A stretch of 64,000 bases of DNA, from NCBI RefSeq assembly GCF_020424085.1, contig NZ_CP080203.1, positions 2,604,001 through 2,668,000 of the forward strand, read 5' to 3'. Of the stretch, positions 57,295 through 64,000 are shown piece by piece (the stretch's first letter is position 1; each line of letters opens with the position of its first letter). The position numbers and the translations under genes were made by a program. The notes under the pieces are model-generated. The model was not told the origin of the DNA. It worked only from the letters and a program-made list of their open reading frames with translations, and made no database searches. Source of the stretch: Mycetocola spongiae. GTDB lineage: Bacteria > Actinomycetota > Actinomycetes > Actinomycetales > Microbacteriaceae.

Positions 57295-58762
57295 TTTGTG
57301 CCTTCCAGGCCTGATAGGCCGCGCGCCACGCGGCATTCATCGGATACAGTCCGTCTACACTCTCACCCTCGGCGACCCGGGCGGCAATAAAAACCTCCTC
57401 CGCCTCCTGTTCCAGGGCATCCGCGACCACCTCGGCCACAAGAAACGGGGGGATCACGATGACACCATCGGAGTCGCCCACGATGACGTCCCCGGGCTGG
57501 ACCGAGGCCCCGCCGCAGGCGATTGTGATATCGGTATCCCAGGGCACATGGCGGCGGCCCAGCACCGCCGGATGGCCCCCGTTGTGATAGGTGGGGATAT
57601 CCAGCGCGGCCACGAGGGCGAGATCGCGCACGCCGCCATCGGTCACGATCCCCGCTGCCCCGCGCACCTGGGCGCGCAGCGCGAGAATATCGCCGATGGT
57701 GCCGGTGCCGGTCTCGCCGCGGGCCTCGATCACCAGCACATCGCCGGGGTTGAGGCCGTCCACCGCGCGTTTTTGGGCGTTATAGCCGCCGCCGTGGGCG
57801 GCAAAGAGATCCTCGCGCTGGGGGATGAAGCGCAGCGTGCGGGCGCGGCCGAGCAGGCGGGCCTCGGGGCGGGTGGGGCGCGGGCCGTCGATCGAGACGG
57901 CGTTATAGCCGCGGCGGCGCAGCTGGGCGCTGAGCGTGGCCACCCCCACCGAGTTGATCCGTTCGGCGAGCTCCGGGGTGAGGATAAACGGGGCGGGTGC
58001 GGTATCCAGCCCCGCTGCCTCGCGCGAACCCCAGGCCTCGGCGCGCTGGTTGTCGTCCACGACGGGGCCCAGGCCAAACTCGCCAAAGGCATCGGTGCCC
58101 GCGATCACGGTGGTGCGCAGGCGGCCGGTGCCCGGGGAGCCCTCCGCAGTGGGCGCATCCACCTCCACCTCGATGACATCACCGGGGGCGGCCACCGAGG
58201 AGCCCGCGGGGGTTCCGGTGAGGATAACGTCCCCGGGTTCCAGCGTCATCAGCTGGGAGAGATCGGCGATCAGCTGGCCAAACGGAAAGAGCAGACCCGC
58301 GGTGGTGTCCTCCTGCACCAGCTCGCCGTTTTTCCAGGTGCGCACGCGCAGCGTGGCCGGGTCGAGCCCGGCGGCAGCCAGGGCCACGGGCCCGAGGGGG
58401 GTGAAACCATCGCCGCCCTTGGAGCGCACATTGGAGCCCTTATCGGCGGCCCGCAGATCGTAGATGCCAAAATCATTGGCGGCGGTCACGGCGGATACGG
58501 CGGCCCAGCCCTCGGCCACACCCACGCGGCGGGTGCGGCGGCCGATGATCAGCGCGATCTCCCCCTCGAAGGCGAGTAGCTCGGTGCCGGCGGGGCGGGT
58601 GATCGTGGACTCGCCGATCGTGACCGAGGAGGCGGGCTTGAGGAAATAGCTGGGGAAGTCGGGAGTGCGCCCGCGCTGTTCGGCCCGCGAACGGTAGTTC
58701 AGGTGGACGGCAATGATCTTGCCGGGGGCGGTGGGTACCGCGGTGCTTATGCTGCCGGGCAT
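57281..58762 (-). CDS. Fumarylacetoacetate hydrolase-family/RraA-like fusion protein (HpaG-like)
   Basis: A 493-residue two-domain protein. Residues 1-225 are a FAH-family domain with metal ligands Glu66 and Glu68 (FEGEIAL) and Asp97 (NDFGIYDLR), the fold of HpaG, which decarboxylates and isomerises the homoprotocatechuate intermediate. Residues 260-480 form an RraA-like domain with GGGYNAQKRAVDGLNPGDVLVIE, GDILALRAQVRGAAGIVTDGGVRD (Arg379, Asp380) and GDSDGVIVIP; such domains act as 4-hydroxy-4-methyl-2-oxoglutarate aldolase or oxaloacetate decarboxylase. E. coli HpaG has two FAH domains; here one is replaced by RraA. ATG 58762 has AGGAGG upstream. First gene of the leftward operon. Confidence 0.85.
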   Translation of the reverse strand: MPGSISTAVPTAPGKIIAVHLNYRSRAEQRGRTPDFPSYFLKPASSVTIGESTITRPAGTELLAFEGEIALIIGRRTRRVGVAEGWAAVSAVTAANDFGIYDLRAADKGSNVRSKGGDGFTPLGPVALAAAGLDPATLRVRTWKNGELVQEDTTAGLLFPFGQLIADLSQLMTLEPGDVILTGTPAGSSVAAPGDVIEVEVDAPTAEGSPGTGRLRTTVIAGTDAFGEFGLGPVVDDNQRAEAWGSREAAGLDTAPAPFILTPELAERINSVGVATLSAQLRRRGYNAVSIDGPRPTRPEARLLGRARTLRFIPQREDLFAAHGGGYNAQKRAVDGLNPGDVLVIEARGETGTGTIGDILALRAQVRGAAGIVTDGGVRDLALVAALDIPTYHNGGHPAVLGRRHVPWDTDITIACGGASVQPGDVIVGDSDGVIVIPPFLVAEVVADALEQEAEEVFIAARVAEGESVDGLYPMNAAWRAAYQAWKAQNDPR

Positions 58763-58784
58763 CGTGACCTCCTCGTCTCGGAAT

Positions 58785-58809
58785 GCGTATATTCCAAATG
58801 ATATACGAT
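58785..58809. promoter_or_regulatory. hpaG promoter with GTATA operator sites
   Basis: On the minus strand TTGCGA (58820-58825) and TATCAT (58798-58803) form a promoter with 16-bp spacing. GATATACGAT (58800-58809) overlaps the -10, and a second related site GCGTATATTC lies at 58785-58794. Both resemble the ATCGTATACGAT palindrome found at the other hpa promoters. Confidence 0.6.
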
Positions 58810-58933
58810 CTGGATAATCTCGCAAGGGGTCGCCGGGGCGGATCGTCCCACGAGACCCCGAGCCCCGGGATCTCGCGGTGAAAACCGGCGGGTGCCGCGG
58901 GGCGCGGGCTCGCGGGGTGGCCAAAAAATTTAT

Positions 58934-58961
58934 TTGACGTACATCAGAAGTCGTATACGAT
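58934..58961 (+). promoter_or_regulatory. Promoter and operator of the MHS transporter gene
   Basis: TTGACG (58934-58939), 16-bp spacer, TACGAT (58956-58961). The perfect palindrome TCGTATACGA (58951-58960) covers the -10 box, so a repressor bound there would block transcription. Confidence 0.65.
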
Positions 58962-59037
58962 GACGCTAGAGAACCGTGCCCCTCCCGGAATCGCCGGGTT
59001 CTGCGCGGATCTTCCTCGACGACAAGGGAGTCAAGAG

Positions 59038-60405
59038 ATGTCTGTTGCAGCCAAAAAAGCGTCCCCACGCTATTCCAATGATCATCGCCGGGTGGCCCTG
59101 GCCACCGTGATCGGCACCACGATCGAGTGGTACGATTTTTTCCTCTACGCCAGCGCCGCGGGCCTGGTGTTCTCGCACCTGTTTTTTGAGCCGATGGGCA
59201 AGGATCTGGCGATTCTTGTCTCCTTCGCCACGGTGGGTGTGAGCTTCCTCTTCCGCCCGATCGGCGCCGCGCTCGCGGGGCACTTCGGCGACCGGATCGG
59301 CCGCCGAGCGATGCTGGTAATCACGCTGATTGCCATGGGCACCGCCACCACGCTGATCGGCGTCCTGCCCACATATGCCCAGGTGGGCATAGCCGCGCCG
59401 CTGCTGCTGATTCTGCTGCGGATCGTGCAGGGCCTGTCCACGGGAGGCGAGTGGGGCGGGGCCGCCCTGATGGCCGTGGAGCACGCACCCGAGGGAAAGC
59501 GCGGCCGCTATGGCGCGTTCCCGCAGATCGGTGTGCCGCTGGGCCTGCTGCTCGCATCGGGCGTCCTCGCCCTGATGACCGGCGTGATCTCGCCCGGCGA
59601 GGCGTTCCTGGAATGGGGATGGCGGATCCCGTTCCTGCTCAGCTTTATCCTGATCATCGTGGGCTTTATCGTGCGCCACCGCGTGGATGAGTCCCCGGTA
59701 TTTAAGGAGATCGCGCAGCGCAAGGAGCAGACCCGCGTGCCGATCGTGCAGCTCTTTAAAAACCACTGGCTTCTGGTGATCCTGGCCGCACTGACCTTCG
59801 CCGGTAATAACGCCGCCGGATATATGACCACGGGCGGATATATCCAAAACTATGCCACCAACCCGGAGGGCCCGGTGGGGCTCGAGCGCACCCCGGTGCT
59901 GCTCGCGGTGACCGGCTCCGCGGTGATCTGGCTGATCTTCACATGGATTGCGGGCAGCGTCTCGGATAAAATCGGGCGCCGCAATACCTATATCATCGGC
60001 TGGACCCTGCAGCTGGGCACCGTATTCCTGCTGTTCCCCCTCGTGAATACCGGCAATATCTGGTTCCTCTTCCTGGGCCTATCGCTGTTTACGATGGGCA
60101 ACGGGTTTAGTTATGGCCAGCAGGCGGCCTTCTTCGCCGAGCTTTTCCCCGCGTCGATTCGCTATTCCGGGGTCTCGATCACGTATGCGCTCGGCGCGAT
60201 CCTCGGCGGCGCATTTGCCCCGATGATCTCCACGTGGCTGGTTCAGCGCACCGGCACCACCTTCTCGGTCACGCTCTATCTGGCGATTCTCACGCTGATC
60301 GCATTTGCCGCCACGCTGCTGCTGCGCGACCGCACCAATATCCCCCTCGGACCCGATCACGAGGAGGAACAGACCACCGGGCAGATCTACGGCATGGCCT
60401 CCTAG
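59038..60405 (+). CDS. MHS family MFS transporter, probable aromatic acid importer
   Basis: A 455-residue major facilitator of the metabolite:H+ symporter family (ShiA, ProP, KgtP group) with 12 predicted membrane segments. The family signature is ATVIGTTIEWYDFFLYASAAGLVFSHLFF over the first segment, then FRPIGAALAGHFGDRIGRRA and LSTGGEWGGAALMAVEHAPEGKRGRYGAFPQ. ATG 59038 has AAGAG upstream. It is divergent from the hpa operon and shares its operator, so 4-hydroxyphenylacetate or homoprotocatechuate is the likely substrate. Confidence 0.88.
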   Translation: MSVAAKKASPRYSNDHRRVALATVIGTTIEWYDFFLYASAAGLVFSHLFFEPMGKDLAILVSFATVGVSFLFRPIGAALAGHFGDRIGRRAMLVITLIAMGTATTLIGVLPTYAQVGIAAPLLLILLRIVQGLSTGGEWGGAALMAVEHAPEGKRGRYGAFPQIGVPLGLLLASGVLALMTGVISPGEAFLEWGWRIPFLLSFILIIVGFIVRHRVDESPVFKEIAQRKEQTRVPIVQLFKNHWLLVILAALTFAGNNAAGYMTTGGYIQNYATNPEGPVGLERTPVLLAVTGSAVIWLIFTWIAGSVSDKIGRRNTYIIGWTLQLGTVFLLFPLVNTGNIWFLFLGLSLFTMGNGFSYGQQAAFFAELFPASIRYSGVSITYALGAILGGAFAPMISTWLVQRTGTTFSVTLYLAILTLIAFAATLLLRDRTNIPLGPDHEEEQTTGQIYGMAS

Positions 60406-60442
60406 ACCCCGGCGGCGGCCGCGCGCGGGGGTGCGCGGCCCT

Positions 60443-60486
60443 GGGCCCGGCCGATCCGGCCTCGATAAGGCGGATCGGCCGGGCCC
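60443..60486. terminator. Bidirectional hairpin between the transporter and ThDP genes
   Basis: A perfect 16-bp stem GGGCCCGGCCGATCCG / CGGATCGGCCGGGCCC with a 12-base loop, between convergent genes and touching the stop codon of the leftward gene. Confidence 0.7.
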
Positions 60487-62142
60487 CTATGCGTGCCGGG
60501 CGGCGCTATTAACCCGGTAGATCTCCTCCTGGAAGGGGGCGGTCACCGTGGGGGACACCCGGCAATCCAGGAGATATACACCCTCCTGGCCCGAGGCCAG
60601 CCACGCGTGTACAGCGTCCAGGTCCTCAAGCGTATGGATGATATCGCCGCGCGCGCCGAGCGAGCGCGCGATCCCCGCGAAGTCCACCCCGCCGATCCGC
60701 ATCGGCCCGGGGTTGAGGCCCATCCGCCCGTATACGTGCACCTCGGCTCCATAGGCGGCATCGTTCCACACCACGATAACCCCGCGCCGGGTGGCCCGGA
60801 TCACGGAGTCCAGATCGGCCAGCGCCATCAGGCCGCCGCCATCCCCTGTATGCAGCACCAGGGTGGCCTCGGGCCGGGCCCGGGCCACCCCCACGGCGCT
60901 GGGGAACCCCAGTCCTATCGACTGATACGCGGTGCCCACCATGATCTGGCGATCGGGGGAGGACACGTCAAAATAGGTATTGGCCCAGCCGATGAAATGG
61001 CCGCCGTCGGTGGCCGAGACGCGGTCCGCGGGCAGGATCCGATTCAGCCGCGCGGCCACCGAGCGCGGGTCCAGCAGGCCATCGGCCAGGACGCCGCGCC
61101 CCTCCGCGCGCGCCCGAAACTCGGCGCTCTCCAGATCGGGGGCGTCGCCGCCCCAGCGCGCGGGAAGCGCGCGCTGCTCGCCGCGGATCGCGCGCAGCAG
61201 CGCCTCGGCGGAGAGCCGGGCATCGGCGATCAGGGAGTCGTCCACGCGGGGATGGGGGCGGGCCCGATCATCGATGCGCAGCACGCGCGCCTCGGGCCCG
61301 AGCACGGAGCCAAAGCCCAGCGTGAACTGGTTCATTCCGGCACCCACCACGAGCACCACGTCCGCGCGCGCGGCCAGCGCCATCGCGGCCTCCTGGCCAA
61401 AACCGCCACATACCCCGAGGTCTCCCGAGGCATCGGCAAAGAGCCCGCGCGCGAGCGCCGTTGTGGTGGTGAGGGCGCCGAGTGATGCCGCGAGCTCCGT
61501 GAGGGCCGGCCCGGCCCCGGAGACCCAGGCCCCGCGCCCGGCGAGGATCAGCGGCCGCGCGGCCCCGCGCAGCGCGTGCGCATATTCGGCGATCCGGGCC
61601 GGATCGGGCGCGGGCGCGTCCGGCGCACGGCGGGGCAGCGGGTCCGCGCCGCCCGCGGCGGCGGGAGCCTCCACCAGGTCATAGGGAATCGCGAGGATCA
61701 CCGCGGTGCGCTCGCTCAGCGCCCGCGCGACCGCCTCGTGGGTGCACTCCGCGGCGTTCTCGGCGGTCACCGTGATGGTGCTCACGCCGAGCGCCGCGGC
61801 CAGCGCCACTTGATCGATATCCCAGGGCCGCGGCCCGCTGCCGGGGGCATCCCCCGCCACGAGGACCACGGGGATCCCCGCCTGCGCGGCCTCGGCCAGC
61901 GCGGTGGCGGTATTGCTGAAGCCCGCGCCATAGGTGACGGTGCCCGCGGCGAGGCGTCCGCAGGCGCGATAATAGCCGTCCGCGGCGGCCACCGCCGCGG
62001 CCTCGTGGCGCACCGCTGTAAACGCGGTTTCGCCCTCCAGCAGGGCGTTCAGGAAATGGGCGTTTCCGTTGCCCATCACCCCAAATACCTCGGAGACATG
62101 GGTGGAGAGGGTGCGCGCGATCAGCGCCGATACTGAGGTCAT
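60487..62142 (-). CDS. Thiamine diphosphate-dependent enzyme of unknown substrate
   Basis: A 551-residue three-domain ThDP enzyme of the acetolactate synthase/benzoylformate decarboxylase superfamily. The cofactor-activating Glu47 is in AVRHEAAAVAAADGY, the middle domain is reduced FAD/NAD-like, and the ThDP-Mg motif is GDGGGLMALADLDSVIRATRRGVIVVWNDAAYG. ATG 62142 has AAAGGAA upstream. It is in the hpa cluster, downstream of hpaH-hpaI after a 142-bp gap. A 2-oxo acid decarboxylase, for example of 4-hydroxyphenylpyruvate or a keto acid derived from it, would fit the context, but this is inference; a carboligase role is equally possible. Confidence 0.75.
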   Translation of the reverse strand: MTSVSALIARTLSTHVSEVFGVMGNGNAHFLNALLEGETAFTAVRHEAAAVAAADGYYRACGRLAAGTVTYGAGFSNTATALAEAAQAGIPVVLVAGDAPGSGPRPWDIDQVALAAALGVSTITVTAENAAECTHEAVARALSERTAVILAIPYDLVEAPAAAGGADPLPRRAPDAPAPDPARIAEYAHALRGAARPLILAGRGAWVSGAGPALTELAASLGALTTTTALARGLFADASGDLGVCGGFGQEAAMALAARADVVLVVGAGMNQFTLGFGSVLGPEARVLRIDDRARPHPRVDDSLIADARLSAEALLRAIRGEQRALPARWGGDAPDLESAEFRARAEGRGVLADGLLDPRSVAARLNRILPADRVSATDGGHFIGWANTYFDVSSPDRQIMVGTAYQSIGLGFPSAVGVARARPEATLVLHTGDGGGLMALADLDSVIRATRRGVIVVWNDAAYGAEVHVYGRMGLNPGPMRIGGVDFAGIARSLGARGDIIHTLEDLDAVHAWLASGQEGVYLLDCRVSPTVTAPFQEEIYRVNSAARHA

Positions 62143-62284
62143 GGGTATTCCTTTGCAAGACAGATAGCGGTGATTAATCCGTATATGTCTCGCAGCAAGA
62201 CTCCCGGTCCCGCTGTTTCGTGTCCCTTTTTCGAACACAACGGCGCCGATGCCGTCGAACAGTGTTGATGCGTGAACTCCCACC

Positions 62285-63094
62285 CTAATAGCTGGGGCGG
62301 ATGTCCCTCCCCGATTCGGCGGGGACGTGATGGAGGGCCGCGAGGGCCTCGGTGGAGCGGGCGAGCAGCGCCACATCGGCGCCCACCAGGATAAACGTGG
62401 CACCGGCCTCCCGATAGCGCCGCGCGATTTCGGGATCAAAGGCGTTGACCCCGGCCGGTTTGCCCGCGGCCCGGGTGCGGCGGATGCCGTGTTCCACCGC
62501 GGCGATCACCTCGGGATGGTTTTGCTGCCCGAGGTGGCCCAGCGAGGCGGCCAGATCGGAGGGGCCCAAAAAGACGCCGTCCACGCCGTCCACCGCGGCG
62601 ATGGCATCGATATTGCGCACCGCCTCGGCGGTCTCCACCTGCACAAAGAGCGAGACCAGTTCGTGGGCGCGGGCGAGATAGTCCTCGACCCGGTTCCAAC
62701 GGCTGGCCCGGGCCAGGGCCGAGCCCACGCCGCGCACGCCGAGCGGGGGATAGCGCATCGCGGAGACCGCGGCGCGGGCCTGCTCGGCGGTATCCACCAT
62801 CGGCACAAGAATATTCTGCGCGCCCAGGTCCAGGGTCTGCTTAATCAGCACGGTATCTCCCGCCGCCACCCGCACCATAGCGGGGGTAGCGGAGGCCGCC
62901 ACGGCCTGCAGCTGGGCCTGCAGGGATTCCAGGCCATTGGGGGAGTGTTCGGAATCGATCAGGAGCCAGTCGAGGCCCGCGCCCGCGCAGATCTCGGCGA
63001 TCAGCGGGCTGCCCGAGCAAATCCACATGCCGTGCAGCGGGTGCGCGGAGCCGGCCAGCGCCTCGGCAAACGTGGGCGCTACTCGAAACGACAT
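62285..63094 (-). CDS. hpaI: 4-hydroxy-2-oxoheptane-1,7-dioate aldolase (HpcH/HpaI family)
   Basis: A 269-residue class II aldolase that splits the last C7 intermediate of the pathway into pyruvate and succinic semialdehyde. The catalytic His50 is in LIDSEHSPNG, the substrate-binding Arg in PLGVRGVGSALARASRW, and the metal-binding Glu and Asp in QVETAEAVRNIDAIAAVDGVDGVFLGPSDLAASLGH. Family length. It overlaps hpaH by 16 bp, in the order hpaH then hpaI. Confidence 0.92.
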   Translation of the reverse strand: MSFRVAPTFAEALAGSAHPLHGMWICSGSPLIAEICAGAGLDWLLIDSEHSPNGLESLQAQLQAVAASATPAMVRVAAGDTVLIKQTLDLGAQNILVPMVDTAEQARAAVSAMRYPPLGVRGVGSALARASRWNRVEDYLARAHELVSLFVQVETAEAVRNIDAIAAVDGVDGVFLGPSDLAASLGHLGQQNHPEVIAAVEHGIRRTRAAGKPAGVNAFDPEIARRYREAGATFILVGADVALLARSTEALAALHHVPAESGRDIRPSY

Positions 63095-63864
63095 GTGATC
63101 GTCCCCAGCGTTCCATAATCGGCCGATACGGTATCGCCGCGTTCAACCCACATCGGCCGGGTAAAGGAGCCGGCGAGGATCACCTCGCCCGCCTCCAGTC
63201 GGCCGCCGTGCTGGGCGAGCTTATTGGCGAGCCAGGCCACGCCCGAGGCCGGGTGGTTCAGCACTGCCGCGGCCACGCCCGTTTCCTCGATCTCCTGATT
63301 GCGATAGAGCAGCGCGGAGACCCAGCGCAGGTCCACGGCATCCACCGCGACGGGGGTGCCGCCCAGAACGATCCCGCCAAGAGCGGCGTTATCGGCGATG
63401 GTATCCACGATTGTGCGCCCGGTCATCTCGATGCGCGAGCTGAGGATCTCCAGCGCGGGCATCACATAGGCGGTGGCGTCGAGCACCTGCCAGAGCGTGA
63501 CGTGTGGGCCCTCGAGGGGTTCGCGCAGGATAAACGCGAGCTCCACCTCGATCCGCACATTGGAGAAGGAATCGAAGGGAATGCGTGCGCCGTTCTCGTG
63601 CACCATATCGGCGAAGATCACGCCATAATCGGGCTCGGTGATCCCCGTGGCCACCTGCATCACCCGGGAGGTCAGCCCAATCTTGCGCCCGATCACGCGA
63701 TGGCCGGCCTCGATGCGCCGCCGCTTCCAGAGCGTTTGCACCGCATAGGAGTCCTCAACCTCCATGCCCGGATAGCGGGTATTCAGCAGCGGCACGGTGG
63801 CGCGCGAGCGGTCGGCTCCGAGGAGCTCATCGGCGATCTCGGTGATCTGTTCGGGGCTCAGCAC
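63079..63864 (-). CDS. hpaH: 2-oxohept-3-ene-1,7-dioate hydratase
   Basis: A 261-residue hydratase of the MhpD/HpaH family adding water to the dienoate intermediate before aldol cleavage. Signatures are [49 protein letters not shown], and the metal-binding [11 protein letters not shown] 63864 is preferred because AGAGG lies 8 bp upstream; the GTG three codons earlier is too close to it. It heads the leftward hpaH-hpaI unit, with an operator in its promoter. Confidence 0.92.
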   Translation of the reverse strand: MLSPEQITEIADELLGADRSRATVPLLNTRYPGMEVEDSYAVQTLWKRRRIEAGHRVIGRKIGLTSRVMQVATGITEPDYGVIFADMVHENGARIPFDSFSNVRIEVELAFILREPLEGPHVTLWQVLDATAYVMPALEILSSRIEMTGRTIVDTIADNAALGGIVLGGTPVAVDAVDLRWVSALLYRNQEIEETGVAAAVLNHPASGVAWLANKLAQHGGRLEAGEVILAGSFTRPMWVERGDTVSADYGTLGTITCRFE

Positions 63865-63915
63865 TGAGCACACCTCTTTTCGTGTTCATCGGGGACGGGA
63901 ACACCCGTATCTGTG

Positions 63916-63944
63916 ATCGTATACGATGTGCGCGGGGTCGTCCA
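63916..63944 (-). promoter_or_regulatory. hpaH promoter and operator
   Basis: Leftward promoter TGGACG (63939-63944), 17-bp spacer, TACGAT (63916-63921). The perfect 12-bp palindrome ATCGTATACGAT at 63916-63927 overlaps the -10, the same arrangement as in front of the MHS transporter gene. Confidence 0.65.
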
Positions 63945-64000
63945 GGGTCCGGCCCGCATTGCCTATGCGTGCGCCATACCCGTTCCCGCGCAGACAAGGA

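Noticed and set aside
1-64000. tRNA, rRNA, CRISPR arrays and complete IS elements
   Set aside because: No cloverleaf-like segment, repeat-spacer series, transposase or terminal inverted repeats were recognised in the intergenic regions.

Overview
The window is high-GC chromosomal DNA from an actinobacterium, most likely of the Microbacteriaceae. The evidence is the compact, often overlapping gene order, the high GC, the monomeric/homodimeric-type NADP isocitrate dehydrogenase, the DUF6350 (PerM-like) membrane protein next to purN-purH, and several actinobacterial-style carbohydrate ABC systems that lack their own ATPase. Genus and species cannot be decided from the sequence alone. No rRNA, tRNA, CRISPR array or complete insertion sequence was seen.

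Layout. (1) 1-4.3 kb: a GntR/YtrA-type palindrome upstream of an ABC-2 exporter pair, a GNAT, a SnoaL/DUF4440-like protein divergent from a TetR regulator across a strong palindrome, and a Bax-inhibitor-1 family membrane protein. (2) 4.4-8.5 kb: glycerophosphodiesterase, the PcrA helicase and a NUDIX hydrolase. (3) 9.0-17.5 kb: a tightly overlapping muropeptide/amino-sugar salvage operon of solute-binding lipoprotein, two permeases, NagZ, AnmK, a BadF-type amino-sugar kinase, MurQ and an RpiR (MurR-like) regulator. It would import cell-wall sugars, split GlcNAc-MurNAc, phosphorylate both halves and convert MurNAc-6P to GlcNAc-6P. (4) 17.9-25.9 kb: sucC-sucD, alr-ddl, a DUF6350 protein, purN, purH. 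The block pcrA ... sucCD ... DUF6350-purN-purH resembles the mycobacterial order, with the salvage operon and alr-ddl interposed. (5) 25.9-28.0 kb: a small accessory stretch with a DUF3800 gene broken by a 32-bp tandem duplication and an orphan 145-aa protein. (6) 28-40 kb: a membrane-anchored degenerate dimethylargininase-like protein, an acidic protein, an MFS/dehydrogenase operon behind twin AACCGGTT operators, a heterodimeric ABC exporter whose 3' end is partly duplicated, a lipoprotein, an alkyltransferase-like protein, a GNAT, icd, and two paralogous small lipoproteins. (7) 40.4-49.4 kb: a second amino-sugar (chitobiose/GlcNAc type) locus of GH20, ROK regulator, solute-binding protein, two permeases, NagB and a convergent second GH20, with a 141-bp tandem duplication between the convergent ends. 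(8) 49.6-52.4 kb: a secreted M14 carboxypeptidase with a sorting-like C terminus and a YrdB family membrane protein. (9) 52.5-53.96 kb: an AT-rich insert carrying a stand-alone TIR-domain protein, the best candidate for an undescribed (defence-type) system. (10) 54-64 kb: a homoprotocatechuate (4-hydroxyphenylacetate meta-cleavage) cluster of HpaD, HpaE, a GntR regulator, a FAH-RraA fusion, an MHS transporter, a ThDP enzyme of unknown substrate, HpaI and HpaH, with a shared GTATAC-centred operator at its promoters.

Together the window links cell-wall sugar recycling (NagZ/AnmK/MurQ to GlcNAc-6P to NagB), D-Ala-D-Ala synthesis, central metabolism (sucCD and icd share an upstream palindrome at the same distance from the start codon) and aromatic catabolism feeding the TCA cycle.
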